From assembly GCA_046305255.1 (NCBI GenBank), contig JBKCCF010000203.1, forward strand, positions 1 to 6,840: a DNA stretch of 6,840 nucleotides, written 5' to 3'. The translations under genes and the position numbers were made by a program. This DNA comes from UBA6136 sp046305255 (lineage in GTDB: Bacteria > Pseudomonadota > Gammaproteobacteria > Methylococcales > Methylococcaceae). Under the pieces are notes generated by a model. It ran no database searches. It was given only the letters and a program-made list of their open reading frames with translations, and had not been told where the DNA came from. This document shows, piece after piece, positions 1 through 6,442 of the stretch (within the stretch, counting starts at the first letter, position 1; each line of letters opens with the position of its first letter).

Positions 1-747
1 CCTCGCCGGGGGCGGACCCTGACCGGCACGGCCAAGATCGGTCCAGGGCTGATCAATGGCCGCGGCCGCGCTGTCCGGCACATGGCGGTTCAATCCAAGC
101 CCAACCACGACCGTACATTGGCCATGCATTTCACCCGCCACTTCCAGCAGAATGCCGCCAAGTTTGGCGCCGTCGCAAAGCAGATCATTAGGCCATTTAA
201 GGCTTGCATGGCTAAACCCCGCCCGGGCCAGCGCCCGCATCACCGCGACACCGACGGCCAGACTCAGGCCCGCCACCCTGCCCGGCTCGTCAAACCGCCA
301 GAGCAGCGACAGGTAGATGTTGGCACCGAAAGGCGAAACCCAGTCGCGGCCGATCCGGCCCCGGCCCGCGCTCTGGCGCTCGGCCAGACACACCGTTCCG
401 CTGGGAGCCCCCAGGCTGGCTGCCCGCATCAGATGGCTGTTGGTGGAGTCGATGTCATCGTGCAATACCATACCCGCCAGCAGCGCGGCAGCAACAGGAC
501 TGATCCCCGCGCGGATATCGGCCTCCGACAGCAACTCAACCGGCGACCCCAAACGATAGCCCCGGCCCGGCAGAGCGGCAATATCCAGCCCGAGCGCCGT
601 GAGCCTTCGGACATGATTGCAAACCGTAGCGCGCGTGACACCCAGTCGGCTGGCCAACGCAGTACCCGAGTGAAAGCGGTGGTCGCAGAGTATCTGCAGC
701 AAACTGCGGTCCAGACCATCAAGCACCCGGTTAGCTGCCTGCACCAT
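1..747 (-). CDS. birA: Bifunctional biotin--protein ligase / biotin operon repressor BirA, 3' end cut off by window
   Basis: BirA activates biotin as biotinyl-5'-AMP, transfers it to the biotin carrier domain of acetyl-CoA carboxylase, and as the holo-dimer represses the biotin operon. The visible 249 residues show an N-terminal winged helix-turn-helix (about residues 24-50, FHSGTALATRLGVTRATV), so this is the repressor-type ligase rather than the short ligase-only form. A linker containing PGRGYRLGSPVELL follows. The catalytic domain has the ATP/biotin loop SAGRGRIGRDW (126-136), SPFGANIYLS (138-147), the lysine motif KWPNDLL (184-190), KLGGILLEV (195-203) and VVVGLGLN (213-220). K184 corresponds to the adenylate-binding lysine of the E. 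coli enzyme. E. coli BirA is about 321 residues, so roughly 70 C-terminal residues, including the SH3-like domain, lie outside the window. The ATG is 2 bases beyond the rarA stop with no clear Shine-Dalgarno sequence, which suggests coupled translation. A GTG directly follows the ATG. The family call is very secure; that it regulates transcription here is inferred. Confidence 0.96.
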   Translation of the reverse strand, partial: MVQAANRVLDGLDRSLLQILCDHRFHSGTALASRLGVTRATVCNHVRRLTALGLDIAALPGRGYRLGSPVELLSEADIRAGISPVAAALLAGMVLHDDIDSTNSHLMRAASLGAPSGTVCLAERQSAGRGRIGRDWVSPFGANIYLSLLWRFDEPGRVAGLSLAVGVAVMRALARAGFSHASLKWPNDLLCDGAKLGGILLEVAGEMHGQCTVVVGLGLNRHVPDSAAAAIDQPWTDLGRAGQGPPPAR

Positions 748-749
748 GG

Positions 750-2081
750 CTAGCGCGATTCGTCCAGCGCCCGCAAGCGGGCCAACTTTTCGGCAATCCT
801 GATCTCCAGTCCACGCGGCACCGGCTGGTAATAGCGGCGCGACCGCAGTTCCTCAGGAAAATAGTTTTCGCCGGCGGCGTAGGCGTCAGGCTCGTCATGG
901 GCATAGCGATAGGCCTTGCCATAATCGAGTTGTTTCATCAATGTTGTTGGCGCATTGCGCAGATGCACCGGCACCTCAAGGCTGCCGGTAGCAGCGGCAT
1001 CGGCGCGGGCGGCCTTGAAGGCAAGGTAGACGGCATTGCTCTTGGGGGCACAGGCGAGATAGACCACGGCCTGCGCCAGGGCTAATTCACCTTCCGGGCT
1101 GCCCAATCGCTCCTGCACGTCAAAGGCATTAAGCGCCAACTCCAGCCCACGAGGGTCGGCGTTGCCGATATCTTCACTGGCGATGCGCAGGATGCGGCGG
1201 GCGAGGTAGAGCGGGTCACAGCCGCCATCCAGCATCCGACACAGCCAGTAAAGCGCCGCATCTGGCGCACTACCGCGCACCGATTTGTGCAGGGCTGATA
1301 TCTGGTTGTAGAAAGCCTCGCCCTGCTTGTCAAAGCGGCGGACCCCGCCCCCGGCGAGCACCTCGCGGGCCAGTTCCGGTGTGATGTCGGTCTGGTCGGG
1401 ACTGAGCAGATCGACGGTGATTTCCAGCAGATTGAGCAGTTTGCGGGCGTCACCATCGGCGGCGCGGACAAACCAGCGCCTGACCTCGTCAGACAGGGTC
1501 GGCGGGCTCAGGCCATAACCCCGCTCGGCATCGGTCAAGGCCTGATCCATAACAGCCAGCAGATCATCCTCGGTCAGTGATCGCAAGACATAAACGCGGG
1601 CCCGCGACAGCAAGGCGTTGTTGAGTTCAAAAGACGGATTCTCGGTAGTCGCACCGATGAAGCAGAAGGTGCCATCTTCGACATGGGGCAGAAAGGCATC
1701 CTGTTGCGACTTGTTGAAGCGATGCACCTCATCGACAAACAGGAGGGTGCGGCGTCCGCTTTCGGCCAGGACCCGGCGGGCTTCGGCCACCTGCTCGCGA
1801 ATCTCCTTGACCCCGGAGAGTACGGCCGACAGGGTTCTGAATTCAGCATCGGCGTGAGCGGCGACCAGTCGGGCCAGCGTGGTTTTTCCGGTACCCGGGG
1901 GGCCCCAGAAAATCATGGAGTGCAGCCGCCCTGCCTGAATCGAGCCGCAGAGCGGTTTGCCCGGCGCCAGCAGATGGGTTTGACCGATATATTCCTGCAG
2001 CGAGCGGGGCCGCATACGGTCGGCCAGCGGTGGGTATTGGGCCGGACTCAGGGAGGGGGCTGGCTTGGGCGATATCGGCAT
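750..2081 (-). CDS. rarA: Replication-associated recombination protein A (RarA/MgsA), AAA+ ATPase
   Basis: RarA is a homotetrameric AAA+ ATPase of the clamp-loader-like WRNIP1/Mgs1 family. It acts at stalled replication forks and single-stranded gaps, where it interacts with SSB and opens duplex ends. At 443 residues the length matches E. coli RarA (about 447). The order is: a short proline-rich N-terminus; DRMRPRSLQEYIGQ (21-34); Walker A GPPGTGKTT (60-68); Walker B LLFVDEVHRFNK (113-124); sensor 1 GATTENPSFELN (143-154); an arginine-finger region LLSRARVY (157-164); and sensor 2 GDARKLLNLLE (210-220). The C-terminal tetramerisation region includes SVRGSAPDAALYWL (267-280) and RILRIASEDIGNADPRGLEL (296-315). 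All key ATPase motifs look intact. The start has the best ribosome site of the minus-strand genes, a GAGG a few bases upstream. The lolA stop lies 39 bases upstream, and birA begins 2 bases after the rarA stop. The lolA-rarA order is conserved in E. coli and Pseudomonas; birA as the downstream neighbour is not the arrangement there. Confidence 0.97.
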   Translation of the reverse strand: MPISPKPAPSLSPAQYPPLADRMRPRSLQEYIGQTHLLAPGKPLCGSIQAGRLHSMIFWGPPGTGKTTLARLVAAHADAEFRTLSAVLSGVKEIREQVAEARRVLAESGRRTLLFVDEVHRFNKSQQDAFLPHVEDGTFCFIGATTENPSFELNNALLSRARVYVLRSLTEDDLLAVMDQALTDAERGYGLSPPTLSDEVRRWFVRAADGDARKLLNLLEITVDLLSPDQTDITPELAREVLAGGGVRRFDKQGEAFYNQISALHKSVRGSAPDAALYWLCRMLDGGCDPLYLARRILRIASEDIGNADPRGLELALNAFDVQERLGSPEGELALAQAVVYLACAPKSNAVYLAFKAARADAAATGSLEVPVHLRNAPTTLMKQLDYGKAYRYAHDEPDAYAAGENYFPEELRSRRYYQPVPRGLEIRIAEKLARLRALDESR

Positions 2082-2120
2082 GCGAGCCTCAGGGCTGCCA
2101 GCAACAGCGGCAGCGCAATC

Positions 2121-2738
2121 TCATTTATCCTCGAACACGTCCACACCCGGCGGCGGGCTGAAGGCAAACAGGGCGGCATCCTGCTTAACGCCCGTCTTGA
2201 CGTTCTTGAAGTAGATCCGGGTCAGTTGACCGAAGTTATCGCTCAACTCCATCCCGGCGAGACTGTCGCCCTCCAGACCCAGCAAAACATACTTGAAACC
2301 GCCCTCTTCGGATTTTGGCACCAGCTTGAGCCAGTACAACCCTTCGTCGATCGTCTGATTTTCGATGGTGAAATTCTGTTCGATCGGTACCTCGCCGCTG
2401 AGCAGCAGAGCGGGTGTCGAACCTATCGCCTGCCCCAGCTTGCGGGCCGTCACCTGCTCAAGATCCTTGTCGTAAAACCAGACCTTGTCGCCACTGGACA
2501 CGATCTGCTGGTTATAGGGTTTCTGGTAATCCCAGCGGAACTTACCCGGCCGCTGCAGGTGAAAGACCCCGCTACTGCGCTTGCCGGGGTTGCCTTTCTC
2601 GTCAACCTGAACCTGGACGAATTCAGCCTCCAGCGAACTGGCCCGGGACAGAAAGTTACGCAGACGCTGGACCGGGGTATCGGCAGCCTGCACCGGCAGT
2701 GCCGCCAGCATCAGCAGGCATGTGAGGGCTTTGAACAT
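2121..2738 (-). CDS. lolA: Outer-membrane lipoprotein carrier protein LolA, periplasmic
   Basis: LolA is the periplasmic chaperone that takes lipoproteins released by the LolCDE ABC transporter and hands them to LolB at the outer membrane. I place the start at the ATG at 2738, giving 205 residues (E. coli LolA is about 203). From there the protein opens with a textbook Sec signal peptide: MFKAL, then the hydrophobic core TCLLMLAALP, then a VQA-A cleavage site after residue 18 or 19. The frame is open further upstream to 2816, but the extra 26 residues lie mostly inside purB and would bury the signal peptide. The mature part shows SSLEAEFVQVQVDEKG (34-49), RPGKFRWDYQKPYNQQIVSS (63-82), DKVWFYDKDLEQVT (84-97) and the C-terminal FAFSPPPGVDVF (191-202), all typical of the half-barrel lipid-binding fold. 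The ribosome site is weak (an AGAGAAA run about 10 bases upstream). purB ends 28 bases upstream. Confidence 0.95.
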   Translation of the reverse strand: MFKALTCLLMLAALPVQAADTPVQRLRNFLSRASSLEAEFVQVQVDEKGNPGKRSSGVFHLQRPGKFRWDYQKPYNQQIVSSGDKVWFYDKDLEQVTARKLGQAIGSTPALLLSGEVPIEQNFTIENQTIDEGLYWLKLVPKSEEGGFKYVLLGLEGDSLAGMELSDNFGQLTRIYFKNVKTGVKQDAALFAFSPPPGVDVFEDK

Positions 2739-2766
2739 GATGTGGGTTTCTCTGATGAATGGGGTA

Positions 2767-4131
2767 TCAGGCGCCGAGTTTGCGCGCCAGTGCTGCGGCA
2801 TAGCCGGTGTAGTCACGTGGCATCAGCGCCAGCAACGACTGTTTGGCAGCCCCGGGAATGTCAAGGCCGCCGATAAACCGGGCCAGTGATTCGGCGTCGA
2901 TGCGCTGACCACGGGTCAGTTCCTTGAGTTTTTCATAGGGTTTATCAACCCCGTAGCGACGCATCACCGTTTGTATGGGTTCGGCCAGAACTTCCGGATT
3001 GGCGGCAAGATCAGCCTCCAGCGCGGCGGCGTTGATTTCCAGCTTGCTGATACCTTTGAGCGTGGACTGCAGGGCGATCAGGCTGTGGGCGAGCCCGACT
3101 CCGATGTTGCGCAATACGGTGGAATCAGTCAGATCGCGTTGCCAGCGGGAAATCGGCAACTTTTCGGAGAGATGGGCGTACAGGGCGTTGGCCAACCCCA
3201 GATTACCCTCGGAATTCTCGAAATCAATGGGGTTGACCTTGTGCGGCATGGTCGATGATCCCACTTCGCCTGCCACTGTCTTCTGGCGAAAGAAGCCCAG
3301 CGAGATGTAACCCCAGACATCGCGGTCGAAGTCGATTAGCACCGTATTGAAGCGCAGCATGGCGTGAAAGAACTCGGCCAGATAATCATGCGGCTCAATC
3401 TGGGTGGTATAGGGATTAAAGCCAAGACCCAGCGACTCGACAAAACGCTGTGCAAAGGCAGGCCAGTCAACGTCCGGGTAGGCGACTGCATGGGCATTGT
3501 AATTACCGACAGCGCCGTTGATCTTGCCAAGCATCTCGACCGCAGCGACCTGCTTGACCTGTCGCGCCAATCGGAGGGCGACATTGGCGAATTCCTTACC
3601 CATGGTACTGGGGGTGGCCGACTGGCCATGAGTGCGGGACAACATCGGTTGATCAGCATAGTCAGCGGCTTTTGCGGCAATCGCCGCAATCACCCGCCTC
3701 ATCTCCGGCAGCAGCACACTGTCGCGGGCATCCCTGACCATCAGGCCATAGGCGAGATTGTTGATGTCCTCCGAGGTGCAGGCGAAGTGGATGAATTCGC
3801 TGATCGCTTCCAGTTCAGGCTGCCCTGCGATCTTCTCCTTGAGAAAATACTCGACGGCCTTGACGTCATGGTTGGTGGTGCGCTCGATAGTCTTGACCCG
3901 CTCGGCATCGGCAACACTGAAACCCTCCAGAATAGCCTCAAGCCGCGTGCGAGCGGTCTCGCTGAGCGGCGGTACTTCCTGAATGGCGGGCTCATTAGCC
4001 AGCGCCTCCAGCCAGCGCAACTCGACCAGAACCCGGTAACGGATCAGGCCATACTCGCTGAGCAGGGGCCGCAGGGATTCAACTTTTTCGGCATAACGGC
4101 CGTCGATGGGGGAAAGGTCGGTCAGTGACAT
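2767..4131 (-). CDS. purB: Adenylosuccinate lyase PurB
   Basis: PurB is a cytoplasmic homotetramer of the fumarase/aspartase superfamily. It catalyses two fumarate-releasing steps: SAICAR to AICAR in IMP synthesis, and adenylosuccinate to AMP. The 454 residues match the E. coli enzyme (456), and the start SLTDLSPIDGRYAEKV is the family's N-terminus, which fixes the ATG at 4131. Visible motifs are TTNHDVKAVEYFLKEK (85-100), FACTSEDINNLAYGL (116-130), the catalytic-histidine segment SRTHGQSATPSTMGKE (165-180, H168), GKINGAVGNYNAH (202-214) and the superfamily signature GSSTMPHKVNPIDFENSEGN (291-310) with its flexible-loop serines at 292-293. No expected residue appears to be missing. This is the long E. 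coli-like PurB subtype rather than the shorter Bacillus-like one. No Shine-Dalgarno sequence is evident just before the ATG (CCCTTCCGCT). It follows mnmA by only 47 bases; hflD, which separates the two in E. coli, is absent. Confidence 0.98.
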   Translation of the reverse strand: MSLTDLSPIDGRYAEKVESLRPLLSEYGLIRYRVLVELRWLEALANEPAIQEVPPLSETARTRLEAILEGFSVADAERVKTIERTTNHDVKAVEYFLKEKIAGQPELEAISEFIHFACTSEDINNLAYGLMVRDARDSVLLPEMRRVIAAIAAKAADYADQPMLSRTHGQSATPSTMGKEFANVALRLARQVKQVAAVEMLGKINGAVGNYNAHAVAYPDVDWPAFAQRFVESLGLGFNPYTTQIEPHDYLAEFFHAMLRFNTVLIDFDRDVWGYISLGFFRQKTVAGEVGSSTMPHKVNPIDFENSEGNLGLANALYAHLSEKLPISRWQRDLTDSTVLRNIGVGLAHSLIALQSTLKGISKLEINAAALEADLAANPEVLAEPIQTVMRRYGVDKPYEKLKELTRGQRIDAESLARFIGGLDIPGAAKQSLLALMPRDYTGYAAALARKLGA

Positions 4132-4178
4132 AGCGGAAGGGTTATCTTGATGTTCTGTAATTTGAGTGGCTCGCGGGA

Positions 4179-5339
4179 TCAGGCCCCTAACTGTCGGGGA
4201 GGCGGGCTTGACCAGCCGCTACCCGATGCGTTGATGATACCGGTCGGCCGCCCCTGGTTCAGGGTCAGCTCGATCACGCCGCCACCCAGACATTCATCGC
4301 CACGGTAAAACACGACAGACTGTCCCGGCGTAACCGCCCGCTGCGGCTGGTCGAACGTTACCCGACAGCGACCCTCGGGGAGCGGTTCGACCCGACAGGG
4401 CTGATCGGGCTGGCGGTAGCGCGTCTTGGCGGTGCAGCGCAGGGGTTGGCGCAGAGGCGCATTATCGCACCAATCCAGGGTGCCCGCCTCGAGACTGTCG
4501 GAGAGGGACAGGGGATGCTCATGACCCTGCCCCACAATCAGTTCATTGCGACCAATATCCTTGGCCAGCACATACCAGGCTTCATGTTCGGCACCCTTAA
4601 TCCCGCCGATACCGAACCCGCGTCGCTGACCCAGAGTGTAGTACATCAATCCCTCGTGGCGGCCGAGCGGCAGGCCCTCGGGCGTTCTGATATCACCCGG
4701 CTGGGCCGGCAAATAGCGTTGCAGAAAGTCCTTGAAGCGACGTTCGCCAATGAAACAGATACCGGTGCTGTCACGCTTTCTGGCATTGTCGAAACCCGCC
4801 CTATCGGCCAATCGCCGCACCTCCGCCTTCTCCATGGCGCCAATCGGAAATAGCGTTCTGGATAATTGGGGCTGGCCCAGCGTGTAAATGAAATAGGTCT
4901 GGTCCTTGTTGCCATCCACCCCCTTGCGCAGGCGATACTGACCGTCAACCAGATGAATCCTGGCATAGTGACCGGTAGCGATCAAATCCGCTCCGAGGTT
5001 ACGGGCGTAGTCGAGAAAGGCCTTGAATTTGATTTCCTTGTTGCAGAGGATGTCAGGATTGGGGGTGCGACCAGCGGCATAGTCGTGCAGAAAGACCTCA
5101 AAGACCCGATCCCAGTACTCGGCGGCAAAATTGACCGTCTGCAGTGGAATACCCAGTCGGTCACAGACACCCTGGGCATCGGCCAGATCTTCCCGTGCCG
5201 TGCAGTATTCAGTACCGTCGTCCTCGTCCCAGTTCTTCATGAACAGGCCGGTCACACGGTAGCCCTGCTCCAGCAGCAGCAAGGCCGTAACCGAGGAATC
5301 AACCCCGCCGGACATGCCGACAATGACATTCTGGCCCAT
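4179..5339 (-). CDS. mnmA: tRNA-specific 2-thiouridylase MnmA (TrmU)
   Basis: MnmA adenylates U34 of the tRNAs for Lys, Glu and Gln, then replaces its 2-oxygen with sulfur passed on by the TusA/TusBCD/TusE relay, the first step towards mnm5s2U. The 386-residue protein has the N-terminal PP-loop SGGVDSS (10-16), FMKNWDEDDGTEYCTA (33-48), and the catalytic cysteine segment TPNPDILCNKEIKF (92-105, C99). These are followed by ATGHYAR (121-127), KDQTYFIYTL (145-154) and the second catalytic cysteine in DSTGICFIGERRF (190-202, C195). The tRNA-binding and C-terminal beta-barrel parts include YYTLGQRRGFGIGG (233-246) and the final GGGVIEL (352-358). After this last motif about 28 further residues follow (to GSGWSSPPPRQLGA), longer than the E. 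coli tail (368 residues in total). The ATG lies 4 bases past the stop of the Nudix gene with no clear ribosome site, so coupled translation is likely. nudJ-mnmA is a conserved pair in enterobacteria. Confidence 0.98.
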   Translation of the reverse strand: MGQNVIVGMSGGVDSSVTALLLLEQGYRVTGLFMKNWDEDDGTEYCTAREDLADAQGVCDRLGIPLQTVNFAAEYWDRVFEVFLHDYAAGRTPNPDILCNKEIKFKAFLDYARNLGADLIATGHYARIHLVDGQYRLRKGVDGNKDQTYFIYTLGQPQLSRTLFPIGAMEKAEVRRLADRAGFDNARKRDSTGICFIGERRFKDFLQRYLPAQPGDIRTPEGLPLGRHEGLMYYTLGQRRGFGIGGIKGAEHEAWYVLAKDIGRNELIVGQGHEHPLSLSDSLEAGTLDWCDNAPLRQPLRCTAKTRYRQPDQPCRVEPLPEGRCRVTFDQPQRAVTPGQSVVFYRGDECLGGGVIELTLNQGRPTGIINASGSGWSSPPPRQLGA

Positions 5340-5343
5340 GAGA

Positions 5344-5817
5344 TCAGGCCAGCAGCGACTTAAGCACGCTCAACGGGTAGCGCTCGCCAGAAAGGTAGTC
5401 ATCGATACAGCGCAGCACCAGTTCGCTGCGGTGTTCGGCCTGACGTTCAAGCAACTCCGACCGGGACAGCCAGACGGCCCGCTCTATCCCGTCGTCCAGG
5501 GGACTGTCGGGATGATGCTGCAAGGCATGTCCGGCGATGGCTATGCGCAGATAGCCGATGCTGCGGTCAGCACGGCCCCAGATGTAGGCGCCGACCAGAG
5601 CGGCAGGGGCGATGGACCAACCTGTTTCTTCAAATGTTTCGCGAATGACCGCATCCAGCAGGGACTCACCCGCCTCGACATGACCTGCAGGCTGGTTGAT
5701 CACCAGTCGCCCCTGCGGGTCGCGCTCTTCCACCAACAGGAAGCGGCCATCGCGCTCGACCAGGGCGGCAACCGTTACGCGTGGTCGGCCTTGCGTGGGG
5801 ATATTTTTCGTCTGCAT
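5344..5817 (-). CDS. nudJ: Nudix hydrolase, NudJ-like phosphatase
   Basis: This 157-residue protein carries a complete Nudix box, GX5EX7REUXEEXGU, running from G45 through E51 and R59-E60 to E63-E64, G66 and W67 (GHVEAGESLLDAVIRETFEE and onward), so metal-dependent pyrophosphate hydrolysis is expected. The preceding LVINQPAGH, the PRVTVAALVERDGRFLLVEE N-terminus (12-31) and the C-terminal SGERYPLSVL resemble E. coli NudJ (YmfB, 153 residues). NudJ hydrolyses the thiamine precursor HMP-PP and nucleoside di- and triphosphates. Position directly upstream of mnmA, as in E. coli, supports the NudJ assignment. Substrate cannot be read from the sequence, and the thiamine role is inferred from the family. 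It is the first gene of the minus-strand block. The ATG at 5817 is the only sensible start before the conserved RVTVA strand. There is no good Shine-Dalgarno sequence ahead of it (CCTAACAGACTTC). Confidence 0.88.
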   Translation of the reverse strand: MQTKNIPTQGRPRVTVAALVERDGRFLLVEERDPQGRLVINQPAGHVEAGESLLDAVIRETFEETGWSIAPAALVGAYIWGRADRSIGYLRIAIAGHALQHHPDSPLDDGIERAVWLSRSELLERQAEHRSELVLRCIDDYLSGERYPLSVLKSLLA

Positions 5818-5860
5818 GAAGTCTGTTAGGAGTTGTCGGTTACGTGAACGCCGGAACTGA

Positions 5861-5866
5861 ATTATG
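5861..5866 (-). promoter_or_regulatory. Candidate extended -10 promoter element for the nudJ-mnmA-purB-lolA-rarA-birA block
   Basis: Read on the minus strand, this is CATAAT, five of six matches to TATAAT. It is preceded by TG and one base (TGGCATAAT), the extended -10 arrangement that can work without a good -35 box. No convincing -35 hexamer lies 16-18 bases upstream. Initiation would fall about 35-40 bases before the nudJ start codon, a sensible leader length. This is pattern matching only. Confidence 0.4.
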
Positions 5867-5927
5867 CCACAGCATCAAGCCCGTCCGAGGCGGTTTGCAG
5901 CGGCTGGTCGGGCTTCGGTTTCACCCC

Positions 5928-5958
5928 TTGTCCCATGATCCCGCGCCGATGGTATAGT
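5928..5958 (+). promoter_or_regulatory. Candidate sigma70-type promoter for clpS(-clpA)
   Basis: A TATAGT at 5953-5958 matches the -10 consensus at five of six positions. Upstream, TTGTCC at 5928-5933 matches TTGACA at four of six, but the 19-base spacing is longer than the optimum of 17. Transcription would start near 5965, leaving a leader of about 34 bases before the clpS ATG. Position in the divergent intergenic region fits. The -35 element is weak, so only the -10 deserves moderate trust. Confidence 0.35.
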
Positions 5959-5998
5959 TGACCCATGAGTATGTTTTTTGTTGAGACCACGATCGGAT

Positions 5999-6319
5999 AT
6001 GCCGCAAGATCCTGACCAGAAGTTCACCGATGATCTGGCCGTACAGGACGCCAGGCCCAAGCTGAAAAGGCCGCCGCTATATAAGGTTTTTTTGCTGAAC
6101 GACGACTTCACGCCGATGGAGTTTGTGGTGGAGATCCTTAAGGTTTTCTTTGGCATGGATGAGGAGAAGGCGACTCAGGTGATGCTGCATGTACACACGC
6201 GCGGCATCGGTGTCTGCGGGGTATTTTCCAGGGACATCGCCGAAACCAAGGTCCGACAGGTCAACGAGTTTTCACGCAAGCACCAGCATCCTTTGCTGTG
6301 CGACATGGATGAAGCCTGA
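5999..6319 (+). CDS. clpS: ATP-dependent Clp protease adaptor ClpS (N-recognin)
   Basis: ClpS binds proteins that begin with Leu, Phe, Tyr or Trp and delivers them to the ClpA N-domain for degradation by ClpAP (the bacterial N-degron pathway). From the ATG at 5999 the protein is 106 residues, the same length as E. coli ClpS. A flexible N-terminal tail of about 25 residues leads into PPLYKVFLLNDDFTPMEFVV (25-44). The substrate-pocket residues fall at the same numbers as in E. coli: N34, D35 and D36, the gating M40, and H66 in MLHVHTRG. Further conserved blocks are CGVFSRDIAETKV (73-85) and HPLLCDMDEA at the C-terminus. An in-frame TTG at 5978 would add seven residues not expected for the family, so I prefer the ATG, which has a modest GGAT upstream. 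clpA follows 123 bases downstream, the standard pairing. Confidence 0.97.
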   Translation: MPQDPDQKFTDDLAVQDARPKLKRPPLYKVFLLNDDFTPMEFVVEILKVFFGMDEEKATQVMLHVHTRGIGVCGVFSRDIAETKVRQVNEFSRKHQHPLLCDMDEA

Positions 6320-6380
6320 AGTTACGGTTGCTTACATCAGGGCCAGCCGGATGGAAGGGCCGAGTGACCCGTGGACGATG

Positions 6381-6403
6381 CCGGGCGTCCCTTATGGACC
6401 CGG
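6381..6403 (+). other. Bulged hairpin in the clpS-clpA spacer
   Basis: Within the 123-base gap between clpS and clpA, CCGG (6381-6384) and GTCC (6387-6390) can pair with GGAC (6396-6399) and CCGG (6400-6403). This gives an eight-pair stem with a two-base GC bulge and a five-base CTTAT loop. GGCC at 6358-6361 and 6407-6410 could add outer pairing. No T-tract follows, so it does not look like a strong rho-independent terminator. It could slow transcription, stabilise the clpS message, or have no function. Confidence 0.4.
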
Positions 6404-6442
6404 ACTGGCCTCGCGCAGACCCACCCAACAATCGGTTGCACT

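Larger units (their letters stand above)
5818..5998. other. Divergent intergenic region between nudJ-like gene and clpS
   Basis: These 181 bases separate the minus-strand housekeeping block from plus-strand clpS and must hold the control regions for both. They contain the two promoter candidates listed separately. Between them is an inverted repeat, AAGCCCG at 5877-5883 and CGGGCTT at 5909-5915, with 25 bases between the arms. No intrinsic terminator is expected here because both genes are transcribed outward, and no T-run follows the repeat. Short frames such as the 24-codon one from 5864 to 5938 resemble no protein I recognise. In Pseudomonas, clpS is followed in gene order by cspD and icd before the nudix-mnmA group; neither gene is present here. 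Confidence 0.7.

Noticed and set aside
82..753. Long plus-strand frame opposite birA (223 codons)
   Set aside because: It is antisense to birA, its translation is low-complexity and unlike any known protein, and the minus-strand frame has full BirA motifs.
2082..2123. lolA stop codon is in frame with rarA, with 13 sense codons between
   Set aside because: Readthrough of the TGA could in theory make a LolA-RarA fusion, but a secreted protein fused to a cytoplasmic ATPase makes no sense and rarA has its own ribosome site.
2739..2816. Upstream in-frame extension of lolA to an ATG at 2816
   Set aside because: It would overlap the end of purB and place 26 non-hydrophobic residues before a clear Sec signal peptide; the ATG at 2738 gives the family length.
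1683..2876. Long plus-strand frame (397 codons) across rarA, lolA and purB
   Set aside because: It is antisense to three well-supported genes and spans their boundaries; GC-rich DNA commonly leaves such frames open.
3364..4128. Plus-strand frame of 254 codons opposite purB
   Set aside because: It is an antisense shadow of purB with no recognisable domain.
5912..5939. Possible heat-shock (sigma32) promoter ahead of clpS, TCCCATGAT with CTTCGGT upstream
   Set aside because: The -35 part matches poorly and clpS-clpA is not a classic sigma32 target; the TATAGT element is a better candidate.
5965..6015. Short 16-codon frame (MSMFFVETTIGYAARS) overlapping the clpS start
   Set aside because: It begins at the predicted transcription start with no ribosome site and has no leader-peptide features such as runs of a regulatory amino acid.
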